A stretch of 64,000 nucleotides of DNA, taken from positions 1,364,001 through 1,428,000 of the forward strand of contig WACJ01000125.1 of the NCBI GenBank assembly GCA_008973525.1. Direction: 5' to 3'. Every line of letters starts with the position of its first letter. Positions within the stretch are counted from its first letter, which is position 1. Position numbers and translations under genes: made by a program. This document shows positions 46,031 to 56,799 of this stretch, one piece after another. Source of the DNA: Stenopsyche tienmushanensis. Lineage: Eukaryota; Arthropoda; Insecta; Trichoptera; Stenopsychidae. The notes beneath the pieces are model-generated. The model ran no database searches and was not told the DNA's origin. It was given only the letters and a program-made list of their open reading frames with translations.

Positions 46031-48928
46031 TTATTCATCAATTAAAAGATTGATTAGCTGACGTTTGACATCGATTAGATTACAATTGAAAATATCCAAC
46101 TCAAGATCCCTTAGCACATCATTAAGGTTTATTATGGCTCTACTCAAGAAGGCATTCTTTCTATAGTTGGTAGAGGCCAACGGAACCGCGATTGGTTGGT
46201 AAAATCTCATAGATCTACTAGGTATATTGAAGTTAATACTACTCAGCAGTTCAGGACAGTCAATTATGCCATTTGTAATTTTGAGTAAGTATATAATGTC
46301 TGCTATTGTACGGCGCTTATTAAGGGCTACTAAGTGTTGATCTGAGCAGATACGCTCATATTCTGACGAATTATACGCTTTCCCCATTTTGTAGCATAGG
46401 AATTTTATAAACTTCATTTGAACTCTTTCAATTCGATCCACATATTTTTGATACCTGGGGCTCCAGATTTGAGACGCATATTCAAGCTTGCTTCTAACAT
46501 AGGCACAGTAGAGAATTTTTAATGTCTTAGGTCGTTTAAAAAAGCTTGAGTTACGCATTATGAATCCCAATGACCTTGTAGCTTTTGTAACTATATCATT
46601 AATGTGGGGATCAAAGGTCAGCTTAGAGTCATGAACAACACCAAGATCTGATATGTCATTCTTTTTTAGTAATGTGTAATTTTTTAAGTTGTATGTCGTT
46701 TGTATAAAATTACGTTTACGGGTAAATGTGACAGAAAAGCATTTTTTTGGGTTGAGGTCCAATTTATTGTTTATGCAGTATTCATCAAGGCATTCTAAGT
46801 CAGCTTGTAGGGCATTGGCATCCTCAATTGAGGTGATATTGGCGAAAATCTTCATATCATCAGCAAAAATTAAAATATTAGAATTTCTGAAGCAGTCAAC
46901 AATATCATTTACAAAAATGTTAAATAAAAGAGGCCCTAGATTCGATCCCTGGGGGACACCACTGGGTATGGCAACCCAGGTGGATATGTAATTATCAATG
47001 ACAACAGCTTGGGATCTGTTTGTTATGTATGAGAAGAACCACCTATGTAGATCTCCTCTAATTCCTGCATTGTATAATTTGGTCATGAGAATGTTGTGGT
47101 CGATCCTGTCAAACGCTTTACTGTAGTCAGTGTAGATAACATCAACTTGTTGATCGTTATCCATAGCCTCTGTTATAAATTCATTCAATAGTACAAGATT
47201 GGAAACAGTAGATCTGTTTTTCATAAATCCATGTTGAGCTTGATTGAGATAATTTTTTAGAGCCAACTGTACCTGCATATGAACAATTTTCTCCAGTATT
47301 TTTGCTAGAATACACAGTTTAGAGATCGGTCTGTAGTTAGATACTTCGGTCTTATTTCCCTTTTTATGAACTGGTGTTATGAAGGCAGATTTCCAAATGT
47401 TAGGGACATAGCAGTCGGTAAAAGAGCGTTGAAATAGAAGCAAAATCGGCTTGGATAAGGTCCTAGCACAATTAACCAGGAATAAGGCAGGCAGATAATC
47501 AGGACCAGCTGATTTAGATGTGTCAATTTTGAGTAACATTTTAGTGATTAGGTCAGAATTAGTCATGATGGTGGTTATGTCCGAAACTGATTCAACTGTA
47601 ATATTTGATTCAAGTGAGATGTCCAAGTTATCTGGGCTTAGAAAAGTTGATCTAAAGAATTCTGAGAAGACATTACATATGTCAGTACCAGTGTTAGCCA
47701 CACAATTGCCGTATTGAATAGTACTAGGGATGCCAGATGACTTAGCACGTGACTTAATAAATGTCCAAAATTGTTTGGGCTGTTTCTCAATATTGTTTTC
47801 TACTGATTGACTATAGTTAAGGAAACATTGAGTTTCCAACATTTTCACTCTTTTACGCTGAAATCTGAATGAATTTAAGTCGCATTTATTACCGTACAGT
47901 TTAAATTTACGATGATATTTATTTTTTTCCTTAATAGCTGATTTCAATGATGTCGAATACCATCTGGGATATGTGCCAGGTCCAATAAAGTTGCTAGGAA
48001 CATAACGATCTCTAAGGTCATAGAATTTAGAATAGAAAAAAGTAACACATTGTTCTAACGTACGACTTGAAAATTCACTACTCCAATCAATTTTATCAAT
48101 CTCGGAGTTTATGAGTCCATAGTTCCCTTTGTTGTAGAAGTACTTTGTAATTTTTGCTGATTTCAAGGGTGATAGTGATGCAAATTTAATATGTATAACC
48201 AATGGTTCATGAAATGGGTCTATTGTTACAAGTGGATCGATGCATTTTGATACTATTAATGAGTCATTGGATAATACAAGATCAAGGATCTTATCATATC
48301 GGTTAGTTATTCCATTATATTGATTTAGGTTATGAGTATTTAAATCATCTACTAAGGAACATTCATCATATGTCTTGTAATTTGTAGGTATAAAATATTG
48401 ATTGTTCGACACCCATAAGATATTACTCAAGTTAAAGTCTCCTACAACTAAGAATTTGTCATTTGAGTTATTCAAGACGTTTTCCCCCAATCGACAGAGG
48501 AAATTGTTGAGTTGCTGTGAATAAGAATTACCATTTTTTTGCTTGCATAAATATAAGACACATAGATGAATTTTCACATTTAAGTTATAAGAATTTTTTA
48601 GTAGTATAGTTAACCACAAGTCCTCTGCCGACGATTGAAAAGTTGATTGCGGTGCGACGTTTAAATCTTTTCGAGTTGCAATAATAACACCACCACCCCG
48701 TTTTTGCCCGGTCAGTGTCCAATTGCGATCCCTTCGCCAAACTGTATATCTGCTATCAAAGAGTTCCGAGTCTACAAATCCATCAATGAGCCACGTCTCT
48801 GTCAGTAAAATAATATCATAGGACGCCATGAGTAGGTTGCGATTGAATTCAAAAGTCTTAGTACGCAGGCCTCTAGCGTTTTGGTAGTATATTGTAGGAA
48901 AGTGTGAATTAATATTGTTATTAGCCAT
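46031..48928 (-). CDS. LINE ORF2: endonuclease and reverse transcriptase
   Basis: This 965-residue protein nicks target DNA and copies the element RNA into it. An apurinic endonuclease domain fills about residues 10-250: YYQNARGL (14-21), LTETWL (42-47), RGGGVIIA (78-84), VGDFN (162-166) and DPFHEPL near 237, the equivalent of the SDH box with His kept. The reverse transcriptase follows: NYRPIS (531-536), HGFMKNRST (566-574), DYSKAFDRIDH (601-611, first catalytic Asp), PSGVPQGSNLGPLLF (655-669) and FADD (688-691, catalytic pair intact). Then come SDLGVVHDSKLTFDPHI and a C-terminal basic region (RSKLEYASQIWSPRY). Length fits CR1-like ORF2. The ATG follows an in-frame TAA directly, so this start is fixed. 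No inactivating change is visible. Confidence 0.95.
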   Translation of the reverse strand: MANNNINSHFPTIYYQNARGLRTKTFEFNRNLLMASYDIILLTETWLIDGFVDSELFDSRYTVWRRDRNWTLTGQKRGGGVIIATRKDLNVAPQSTFQSSAEDLWLTILLKNSYNLNVKIHLCVLYLCKQKNGNSYSQQLNNFLCRLGENVLNNSNDKFLVVGDFNLSNILWVSNNQYFIPTNYKTYDECSLVDDLNTHNLNQYNGITNRYDKILDLVLSNDSLIVSKCIDPLVTIDPFHEPLVIHIKFASLSPLKSAKITKYFYNKGNYGLINSEIDKIDWSSEFSSRTLEQCVTFFYSKFYDLRDRYVPSNFIGPGTYPRWYSTSLKSAIKEKNKYHRKFKLYGNKCDLNSFRFQRKRVKMLETQCFLNYSQSVENNIEKQPKQFWTFIKSRAKSSGIPSTIQYGNCVANTGTDICNVFSEFFRSTFLSPDNLDISLESNITVESVSDITTIMTNSDLITKMLLKIDTSKSAGPDYLPALFLVNCARTLSKPILLLFQRSFTDCYVPNIWKSAFITPVHKKGNKTEVSNYRPISKLCILAKILEKIVHMQVQLALKNYLNQAQHGFMKNRSTVSNLVLLNEFITEAMDNDQQVDVIYTDYSKAFDRIDHNILMTKLYNAGIRGDLHRWFFSYITNRSQAVVIDNYISTWVAIPSGVPQGSNLGPLLFNIFVNDIVDCFRNSNILIFADDMKIFANITSIEDANALQADLECLDEYCINNKLDLNPKKCFSVTFTRKRNFIQTTYNLKNYTLLKKNDISDLGVVHDSKLTFDPHINDIVTKATRSLGFIMRNSSFFKRPKTLKILYCAYVRSKLEYASQIWSPRYQKYVDRIERVQMKFIKFLCYKMGKAYNSSEYERICSDQHLVALNKRRTIADIIYLLKITNGIIDCPELLSSINFNIPSRSMRFYQPIAVPLASTNYRKNAFLSRAIINLNDVLRDLELDIFNCNLIDVKRQLINLLIDE

Positions 48929-49357
48929 TTACAAACGGAGACTGTATGCTTGAGTAGTCAAAATATATTGCTTTGCGTACAAAAATTATAATAAAGAAAT
49001 AAATTTTGACATATAGTAGGTCATTTTTTATAAGTATTGATATAAAAATATGTGAAATAAACGTAGTTGTATTTTGATGAGATTGCGAATAATGCTGTGC
49101 TAAGGTAACCGATGTCACACAAACCAACAAATTATGTAATGATAAGCAAATTCGAAATATTCGAATGTCATTAGCATAGGTAGCAGTAAATTCAGCAATG
49201 TGACAACAATAATGCGATATATAATATTGATTAATCAACACAGAGATTACAATTTTTTTGCGGTAATCGACCAAAATAAAACGTACACAAATAAAATAAT
49301 AAAGTACAATGGATACGAACCCTTTACAACAATCGAACAAATTTGATTTGAAACATA

Positions 49358-50284
49358 TTATAAGAACTTTTTTAAATCGTCTTGATCGTAAATAATTGAA
49401 ATTTTTGACGAGTCATTTTTTCTCACATGAATTTTTCCAAACTTAACCCAAATATACTGATATCCTTTTTCCTTTAGTGATAGTTTAGCCGATGATAATA
49501 GTTTTTTAGTATCCGGAGTAAGGTGGTCGTTTATAAATACAAGGTTAGGGTTTCCGTCGAAGCCAATTTCACTCGTCAACAATTTTTTCTTTGCTCGATA
49601 TGACGCTATGAGTTCTTCTTTTATGTATCGGTTGATGAAGCTCACCAACACCAATTTTTCATTAGAGTTATACATTGGTACTCTAGCTATATAATTAATG
49701 TTCGACCTTATAACAGTGTATCCAACCGCTTTGGAAATTTGATCCAAAATCTTGAACAAGTCTTCGTTTTTTTGCATTGGAACCCCTTTGATTTCAATGT
49801 TTGACAGCCTCTGTCGTTGATCACTACTGACCAATTGCTTCTTCAGTAAGGCATTTTCATTGACGAGGGTTCCCAATTTGTTTTGTAGCTCGTTGACCTC
49901 CGAGATCTTGTTCTCTACAATCAGGAGTCTATTGTTTTGGTCTTCAAGTTTGGAACTATTGAATTCACATGACTTTTTTAACTCTTCAATATCATTTTTA
50001 ATTAGTTTGATATCCTGTACCAATGTCGGCAGAACTGAGAGGTGCGACTGCATCAATCGCAATTCCGTCATAATAGTGTCAAGCGTTGTCGGCGGTGCGA
50101 GAGTGGGAAGTTGGGAAAACGGCTCATTCCTGCATGTTGGACATTTCCATACAGTACGCCGATCTACCCCAAGCTTCCGAAATCCTATTTCAGAAATTCC
50201 CGCACAGCAAAATCCATATCGTTTTTTGCACACACAACATTGTGCATTATCATTGGCGGTGGCATAACACCTAGCACACTGCAT
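49358..50284 (-). CDS. LINE ORF1: PHD-type zinc finger and FP-like RNA-binding protein
   Basis: This 308-residue protein probably coats the element RNA and assists integration. Residues 3-51 form a PHD-like finger: C3, C6, C16, C19, C26 or C27, and C48/C51 in VWKCPTC; the usual His is replaced by an aromatic residue. Residues about 70-155 are heptad-rich and likely a coiled coil (VQDIKLIKNDIEELKKS). From about 165 to the end lies the domain shared with baculovirus FP-like proteins and many Jockey-superfamily ORF1s: IEIKGVP, LVSFINRYIKEEL, FINDHLTP and YIWVKFGKIHVRKND. The ATG at 50284 is the first in frame. It lies 429 bases upstream of ORF2, too far for simple translational coupling. Confidence 0.93.
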   Translation of the reverse strand: MQCARCYATANDNAQCCVCKKRYGFCCAGISEIGFRKLGVDRRTVWKCPTCRNEPFSQLPTLAPPTTLDTIMTELRLMQSHLSVLPTLVQDIKLIKNDIEELKKSCEFNSSKLEDQNNRLLIVENKISEVNELQNKLGTLVNENALLKKQLVSSDQRQRLSNIEIKGVPMQKNEDLFKILDQISKAVGYTVIRSNINYIARVPMYNSNEKLVLVSFINRYIKEELIASYRAKKKLLTSEIGFDGNPNLVFINDHLTPDTKKLLSSAKLSLKEKGYQYIWVKFGKIHVRKNDSSKISIIYDQDDLKKFL

Positions 50285-50330
50285 ATTTATTTGTTTATGT
50301 AGCAGTTTTTGTTGTTGTATATTTAGAAAT

Positions 50331-50631
50331 TATTATTTAATCAAGAGCACACGAAATGCGTTCACTAATGACAACAGGTGATGAACGAATATGCGAAACT
50401 AATTGTGTATTCTCACGCATAATTCTTACAGAATGATTCAGCTAATATTATATACAAAGGTATTAAGTACGTCAATGAGAATATGGCTTGAAAATGATTA
50501 TATACTAGACAAATTAATGCTTATTAATTACATACATAAGCAACCAACAACCCATGCCGCCATTTCCGCCTGTCTTAAGCCTTCTTCCTCCAATTGACCA
50601 GACCCAGACGTGCGGCGTTTATGTTGATTTT
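50331..50631. other. possible LINE 5' UTR or flank
   Basis: No motif is seen. The 50560-50620 part is richer in C+T and could belong to the LINE 5' UTR. The boundary cannot be set without a second copy. Confidence 0.3.
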
Positions 50632-51055
50632 CATTATCTAATAATTTTGGACGAAAAATATTGAATCGTTCACTTGACAGCACGTGCTTTTGCATTCGGC
50701 ATGACGACACGTTGACATAGGTAAGAAAAGGTTCTTCTCGGAAGATAGTTTTGAATCTATTTCGGAATTAATTCTTATCTTGACAATAGGCAGGCTGAAG
50801 TAAAATGCGAACCCTCTACGAAATTTTCATATATAGAATTTCGCGAATTGCTTATAAACATTCACGATTACATCATTCACTATTATATTCAACCCTTCTA
50901 TAGCGTCCACTTCGTTTGCAGTATCTTTTATATAAGCAACGGGTAAAATACATAAGGTTGCATGTATTATTAACAAACTAAATATATATAAATTTTAAAT
51001 GGGCGCTTAATTTTCTATAAGGCAGTCTCTATATGGATGCTATAAAAGGGTTGGT
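50632..51055 (+). repeat. repeat family Z, copy 2
   Basis: Aligns with 29636-30068 over its whole length. At the end CAACCCTTCTATAGCGTCCA (from 50902) pairs with 51035-51054 at about 18 of 20 positions, so the last 150 bases can fold into a stem-loop. It has no coding motif. It begins near the uncertain 5' edge of the LINE. Confidence 0.8.
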
Positions 51056-51302
51056 ATCAAATTTTTCGATATTTGAATTAATGTGTCTGTAATATTTTTT
51101 ATCAATCAATTCTTCCCAATTATGCGAATTTTAATATGAATGGTTTTAGAGTTAATTAAATAGGTTGTCTTGAAATAATCCTAGCCTAAAAGAGATTTCC
51201 TATAAATTGATATTGAAGAGGCCCTAATCTTGCAATGGGCTGTGTGTGGCCGCGCAATTATGACTTTTACTAACCCGATTTTTTTCTGTACAAATTTAAT
51301 AG

Positions 51303-51951
51303 TCTATATATATAAAAATCAATGTCCGATCCATATTTGCTAAGGTAAACAAAGCCTTTTGTCAACTATGCCGAGAGGCGGTAATGGCATGCCCGGCTTT
51401 ATTAAAGGTAAAAGAAGTAATGCCATGCGTGGTGGGGGGCTCACGGGGCGGGGCTTGGTCACGTAGCGTGACAGGTCCGCGGGGCACAGTGAGTAAGACA
51501 GTCGCTTCTCGAAGCAAGGGAGAGTGTATACATACGTATATCAATCCTAACCTCTCAGTCTTTCTTTTCAAATTATTACTAAGCGCGTGTGGCATGTATT
51601 CTAAAAGCGAGTACCTTCATTAAGATACCAATAACCAAGCAAAAAAATCTGAAAGTGCAAATAATCTACCGCAAAGCGACGGAAATGCATAACCCAACAT
51701 GGCACTGGACGGAGGATGCTCAATGCAAGGCGTCGGTAGTTATTCCGCGTCCATGAGTCCGACAGGAGACTCGAAATATCGGAAAGATATATATTTGAAA
51801 TCTTAATGCACCTCTCAAATAATTACTAAGCGCGATCGTATACGCGTTTTTTAGTTTAATTAAAAATATATAAAATCATTCCAATAAACTGAATTAAAAT
51901 ATATACACTTTATTTCTTATGGCATTGCAACGCATGCCGGGTATTTGCTAG
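51303..51951 (+). mobile_element. non-autonomous Helitron
   Basis: Starts TCTATATATATAAAAATCAA, the TC plus TATATATAAAA start typical of insect Helitrons, and ends GGGTATTTGCTAG followed by T. A hairpin GGCAT-TGCAACGC-ATGCC (51921-51938) lies about ten bases before the CTAG, as Helitron 3' ends require. There are no inverted repeats or target duplication. At 649 bases it has no Rep/helicase gene. The base before TC is G rather than the usual A, the only departure from the rule. Confidence 0.85.
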
Positions 51952-53556
51952 TGATATATAAAAATATAAATGGAGTATCATATTTTTCTACATATTTTCC
52001 TTCAATAAAAATACAGATAGAAAGCTTCATCATCCGCCACTGAAGAAAGAAGGCGAGAAGTAGCATTTTCTGTTGCGCAACGCGTTTTCGCACCTCCACA
52101 TCATTACCCCAGGTATTCAACCGTTGCCCACGGTCGTGCGATATCGATAGTGTTTATTTATTTATATACAAGCTTCATACACGCTGCGCGGTCTTGACAG
52201 ATAAATGCTTTTGTACGGATTATAAGTGTCGGACACACGAATATAGCATCTAACACACATAGCACACAACCGCATAATACTGAAACATATAGAATTAACA
52301 CATCATTTAATAAGATTGTAGGATTTTTTTAAAGAAATTGTGATAAAACAACCTTAAATGTATAGGAAAAATATTAAAAGTGGAAAAAATCTGTGGCAGA
52401 AATCACAAATGATCTTCTCCAACTTTTTCCAAATAGATCTCGTCTATGCTTGATAATGGATATGGTACTGCTAAAAAAATCTGTAGTTGCATAATAATTC
52501 TATACATATTATTATATAGTGCAACACACAAAGTATGTACACGGACTGTGCAAAGTCTAAGCTAAATTAATTTTCCCAAATACGTTTCTTTAGTTCAAAG
52601 ATGATTTTTAATTTCACTACTATCTCATGTTTAACATTTATGAAAAAAAATATAAGCCTCGAAGACAAATCGATTTTGAATGCTTTTATTGTAAGCATAA
52701 AGCCAGGATTATTAAATATCACGAGAATTACAATACACAGGTACTAATACAATATATAGAGCATGCAACGTTCCAGTCTGAACAAATGAAAGCCAAGCTT
52801 TTGAACGTAATCTGATTTAGATGTTTAATATTTACCATAAGAGTAGACGTATCCGCTGCGCCCGTACAGACCTCACTACTATCGAACGCTGAAAAAACGA
52901 GCTTTACTTTAAAGCTCAGGAGAATATCTCCGGGGGTTGGTGCACAAATATGTATATTTTCCGTCAGACAAATTGATATTGCTTTAGCAATATTTTTCGT
53001 AACACATGTTTGGCATTACAGTCTGAGCCAAAGAATAACGTAATATGTCCCGTATGATATCCACTCAGCTGGTTACCTGCATCATCCGCCATCTGGACTA
53101 GGTGATTGAAATAATTTCGCAATAGAAGCGACTCCTGTAGCTTGCTGAATTCTAAGCATATCTCAATCGAGCCCAGGTGAGATTGAATAAAGCCTTATAA
53201 AACGCAATACCAATATATGCAGTGCCCTTCGGACCAAGTGTTACCAATTTTAATGTCATAGCATTGCCAAATTTCGCGAGCATATTCGGTTCAGAATTGG
53301 GTACAAGCCATATGAAGTATATTCTTATTTTTAGTTTAAATATTTCTATAATGTAATATTTAGTTAACAAGTCCCAATTGATAATTTTTAACAAGCTTTT
53401 TCGCGTAAAATATTATCAAATTTTCAATCGATAAATGTAAGCTTAAATTGCATAATCTGTAAAGCCGTATATAGAAGAACAAACAAGCATTTCACACTTC
53501 ACACACTCAAATAAAAGCTCTTTTGAAAGCTATGGATTTTAGTAATATTATATATA
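51952..53556. other. non-coding stretch
   Basis: The 62-residue frame at 52627-52815 and minus frame at 53152-53394 show no motif. Nothing is recognised. Confidence 0.45.
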
Positions 53557-54418
53557 TTAGGTTGTCTCATAAGTTTCTTTCGTAAATGAACACAGATCTA
53601 ATCATAGCCATGTTTGAAGAAACCCCGCGATATACTGTTCGCGAAATAGCTAACAAGTTAGAAATTCCACGAACATCCGTCCATAATCATCTGACAAAAT
53701 TAGGCTACATCAATGTGATCAAATGTGTGGCTTCCTCATGAACTGACTGACTCAAATAAACTTCAGCGTATTTCAGCATGCGATATTCTTCTCCAACGAC
53801 ATAATAGCCAGCCTTTTTTGAAGAGACTTGTCACTGGAGATGAAAGTTGGATACTAACCAACGTAAACGGTCTTGGACCAAGGATACAGAAGCTTTAGCT
53901 GTAGCTAAACCTGGCCTACATCCAAAAAAGTTTTGCTATGCATTTGGTGGGACTGGAAGAGGGTAGTTAATTATAAGCCACTTCAAAAAGGTGAAACAAT
54001 CAATTCAACAAAATATTGTTTCCAATTAGACAATCTAAAGAATGTAATTGCCAGAAAACGGCCAGAATTAGCGAACAGACGAGGCGTTGTTTTTCATCAC
54101 AATAACGCTAGGCCTCATGTGTCTTTGCTCGTCAGAAATAAATTATTATCATTTGACAGGGATGTTTTACCTCATCCTCCATACTCTTCGGACATTGCCC
54201 CTTCAGATTATTATTTATTTCATTCATTGAAAAATTCTTTACGTGGTAAAATTTTTAATTCCAAAAATGATATAAAAATGTACCTTGATTAATATTTTTC
54301 CAACAAACCTGGGAAATTTTGGCAAGAAGGCATTATGAGGCTTCCGAAGAGACGGAGAAAGGTAATAGAACAGAATGGATCACGTATTATTCAATAAATT
54401 TTGATGTAATACAAATTA
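53557..54418 (+). mobile_element. mariner family A, copy 4 (3' truncated)
   Basis: The left TIR TTAGGTTGTCTCATAAGTTT follows TA. The right TIR is missing: similarity to copies 2 and 3 stops at ACAAATTA (54418), where repeat Y sequence begins. It keeps the segment with the second catalytic motif that copies 2 and 3 have lost. It still lacks the first helix-turn-helix, so that loss is common to the family in this window. Confidence 0.9.
53586..54397 (+). pseudogene. mariner family A transposase, frameshifted and active-site mutant
   Basis: Transposase would cut and join the TIR ends through a D,D34D centre. From 53586 it reads NTDLIIAMFEETPRYTVREI (second helix-turn-helix), runs to GYIN, then shifts frame. 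LQRISACDILLQRHNSQPFL and VTGDESWI (first catalytic Asp, kept) follow. Another shift precedes an open stretch of 119 codons (53933-54292) with CIWWDWKRVV, KGETINSTKYCFQLDNLK, FHHNNARPHVS and PYSSDIAPSDYYLF. In FHHNNARPHVS the second catalytic Asp (normally HDNARPH) is Asn. The end reads KVIEQNGSRIIQ before TAA. At least three shifts plus the Asp-to-Asn change make it inactive. Confidence 0.88.
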
Positions 54419-54510
54419 GTACTTACGTACTACAAAGCAACCACTAAAATAGTAGCTAGTTTATTTTATTATATATTACACAAATACAGATTAATCTTTT
54501 AAAATCAAGG
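54417..54510 (-). repeat. repeat family Y, fragment
   Basis: The minus strand reads TTTGTGTAATATATAATAAA, then TTAGTGGTTGCTTT and TACGTAAGTA, matching 13185-13270 on the minus strand. It starts exactly where the truncated mariner ends. Confidence 0.6.
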
Positions 54511-56799
54511 TTTTCCTATATTTACAAAATTTCGATATAAAGTACTCATGTTTTAGTATTCTTTAAAATAAAACATTTTGTATGACTTATAAGATAATAA
54601 ACTGACATTTAATAAAAAAATAGGCTAGTCGTTATCAGCGGTTTGACAGTTAGAATAGAGAGAAGTCAATATTACTTAATTTAGCGGACCTTAATTTTCG
54701 ATTTTCGATTAAGGGTTTCAAAAACCGCATTTATGTGGGTTAGATGATATGATGTTCCTTGAATGGAAATTTATGTTCTTTTTCTAAAGTGTCAATTCTT
54801 TTTATATGATATTTTAATTATTTTTGAAAATTTAATCCTACATAGATAGCCCTGCAGATTCAAAAAATCGAAATAAAGCTGAATCTTGTATCAAATTTGC
54901 AAAAAGTAAAAAAATGCCTTTCGAATAATAAAATATTTGGATCCCAAAAAAAAAAGTGGGAAGTAATTTTTAAATACAAAATTTTCGCAAGAAATGTATA
55001 TCATAATTATTGAGAAAAAAATCAGTGAAGACTATGTAAATTATGAATGAAGAATATCCGGCTTAAGTTCATCCCTGGGAGCGTTTCCACTGGAGCTCTT
55101 TAAAGTTTGTCATTTAAATGAGACACTAAGGGAAAAAATACAAAATGAGACTTACATCTGAAGTAGAATCAAACGAGGATTTGCATAATTGCTAAATAAA
55201 AAATGAACCAGACTTACAGCAACACTTTTTTTGTGAAGATATGATAATACAAATCCGTCGGACCTCTTTTAAGATCCCATAGACTATTCGACAGCACACA
55301 AAGAAATATTAATACAAAAAATAAATAAATATTTAACGTCGGATGTAATGACGTGATATTTGATTGACAGAACGGAAATTTCCCTGCCATGGCAAAGTTA
55401 TCGGATAATCCACGTCAACGTAAAACAATGCTTAATCATAGAGGGATCGTTTCAATGGATGTATGTATATGACGTATGTATACGCCGACGTATACGCGAG
55501 TATCGAAATCCCTTTTTCTTCCCCTAGCACCCCTCCATTTTTGATGGTAATTGATTGGGAAGGCAAATGTTAAGCTTGTAGCCCTTTTTAACGATTTATT
55601 ACAAGTCGGTATTATATAATTATATTTTTAAAAGCATTCAAAAATCTTACATAACAAGCCTTCATTACTTGAGTACTTTATGTGCTTTTATATGCTTATC
55701 CCAGTGTTGACCAATGTCATTTTCTTATCAAATGATTGTACACAACCGAATTTTTATCACTCGTTGCACTCTAATCTAAAAATGCTACCATTTTTCTGTC
55801 TAGTGAGTAAATCAAAAATAGTCAGCCTATCCGATATGTTTTTGTACTAAATTACATTGCACTCAAACAGAAAATTTTGATATCATTCTCAGCTCATGAA
55901 GGTGTCTTAAATCGTCTGATTTATCAACATTCAATCTCAATGCAAGTTTTCTTAAGTTCAGTCAAGAGTTTGCATTTACCATGATTCGGAGTTGTTCGTC
56001 ATAAATTTCATTGGGTCGCTTAGGGCTCAACTTCAAGGGATGAATTCTCAAAACTGAACTTGTTTAGAAATTTACTAAACAAATATTATTAGTTCCAATA
56101 ATTGCATTGATTCCTTTTGTGGATTTAAATAACATAATAATGTCGCAAATATTTTTTTCTCTCCGTCATTTGCATTTTTGTTTTGGGACATTAGGTAGAA
56201 AACGTATTTTATAAAATCAATATCAAAGGCAAAAGACAATCATTTACATAATTTCTAAATAAGTGCCATTGAAATGGTAAGCCCAATAATCACTTTAATG
56301 CGTTGATCAAAATTACATTTTGAGACATCTGATAGTCCAAACACGCAATATTGTGGTCATCCTGAGAAAGCAGATAGTGATTTGGGATAGGATTTGTCAA
56401 GTCATGTTTGTCTTGCATAAACTGGTTCAGGTGTATGCAGTGGAAGTACAAATTACGGATTTCAGCAATAGGCTGTATGTATGCGCTATTTTGGGCTGCG
56501 GGCGCAATTAAGCCGCTTTGCCTTCAACAGCAAATTTGTATGGATGCAATCAACAAGCTATTGTTTTGTGTTTTTGGTTCCTTTAGCTGTCCTATTGATT
56601 CAATCCCAAGCGTTCACACCGACTGAATTATTTTATCGTTGACGTTCGCCCAAAATATAATCCTGGCAGACCGTTATATACACGACAACAATCAAAATTG
56701 GGAATGAGAATTACAGTTTAACATTTCATACTAAAAATTCCATCCATATTAATAATAAAAAACATGATTAGCATATCCGATGATTTATAGATTAAGAAA
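54511..56799. other. non-coding stretch
   Basis: AT-rich with homopolymers. The overlapping frames at 56320-56626 lie in a slightly G+C-richer part and show no motif. Confidence 0.45.

Larger units (their letters stand above)
45751..50330 (-). mobile_element. apparently intact CR1/Jockey-superfamily LINE
   Basis: Two open reading frames in LINE order, ORF1 (50284-49358) and ORF2 (48928-46031), are separated by about 430 bases and followed by a T-rich 3' UTR (as read on plus) and a 3' (AAAT)n tail at 45790-45751. A microsatellite tail rather than poly(A) fits the CR1/L2-like side of the Jockey superfamily. The 5' boundary is uncertain: I placed it shortly upstream of ORF1, but the 5' UTR may extend to about 50600. 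No target duplication was identified, as is usual for CR1-like elements. Neither frame has a stop or shift. Confidence 0.9.

Noticed and set aside
48921..49340. A 139-codon open frame between the LINE ORF1 and ORF2 on the same strand, overlapping the ORF2 start by a few bases
   Set aside because: It has no ATG at its start, is low-complexity and hydrophobic from AT-rich codons, and no CR1/Jockey LINE is known to have a third protein there. Most likely inter-ORF spacer.
46689..50302. Plus-strand frames of 62-135 codons across the LINE
   Set aside because: Antisense shadows of LINE ORF1 and ORF2.
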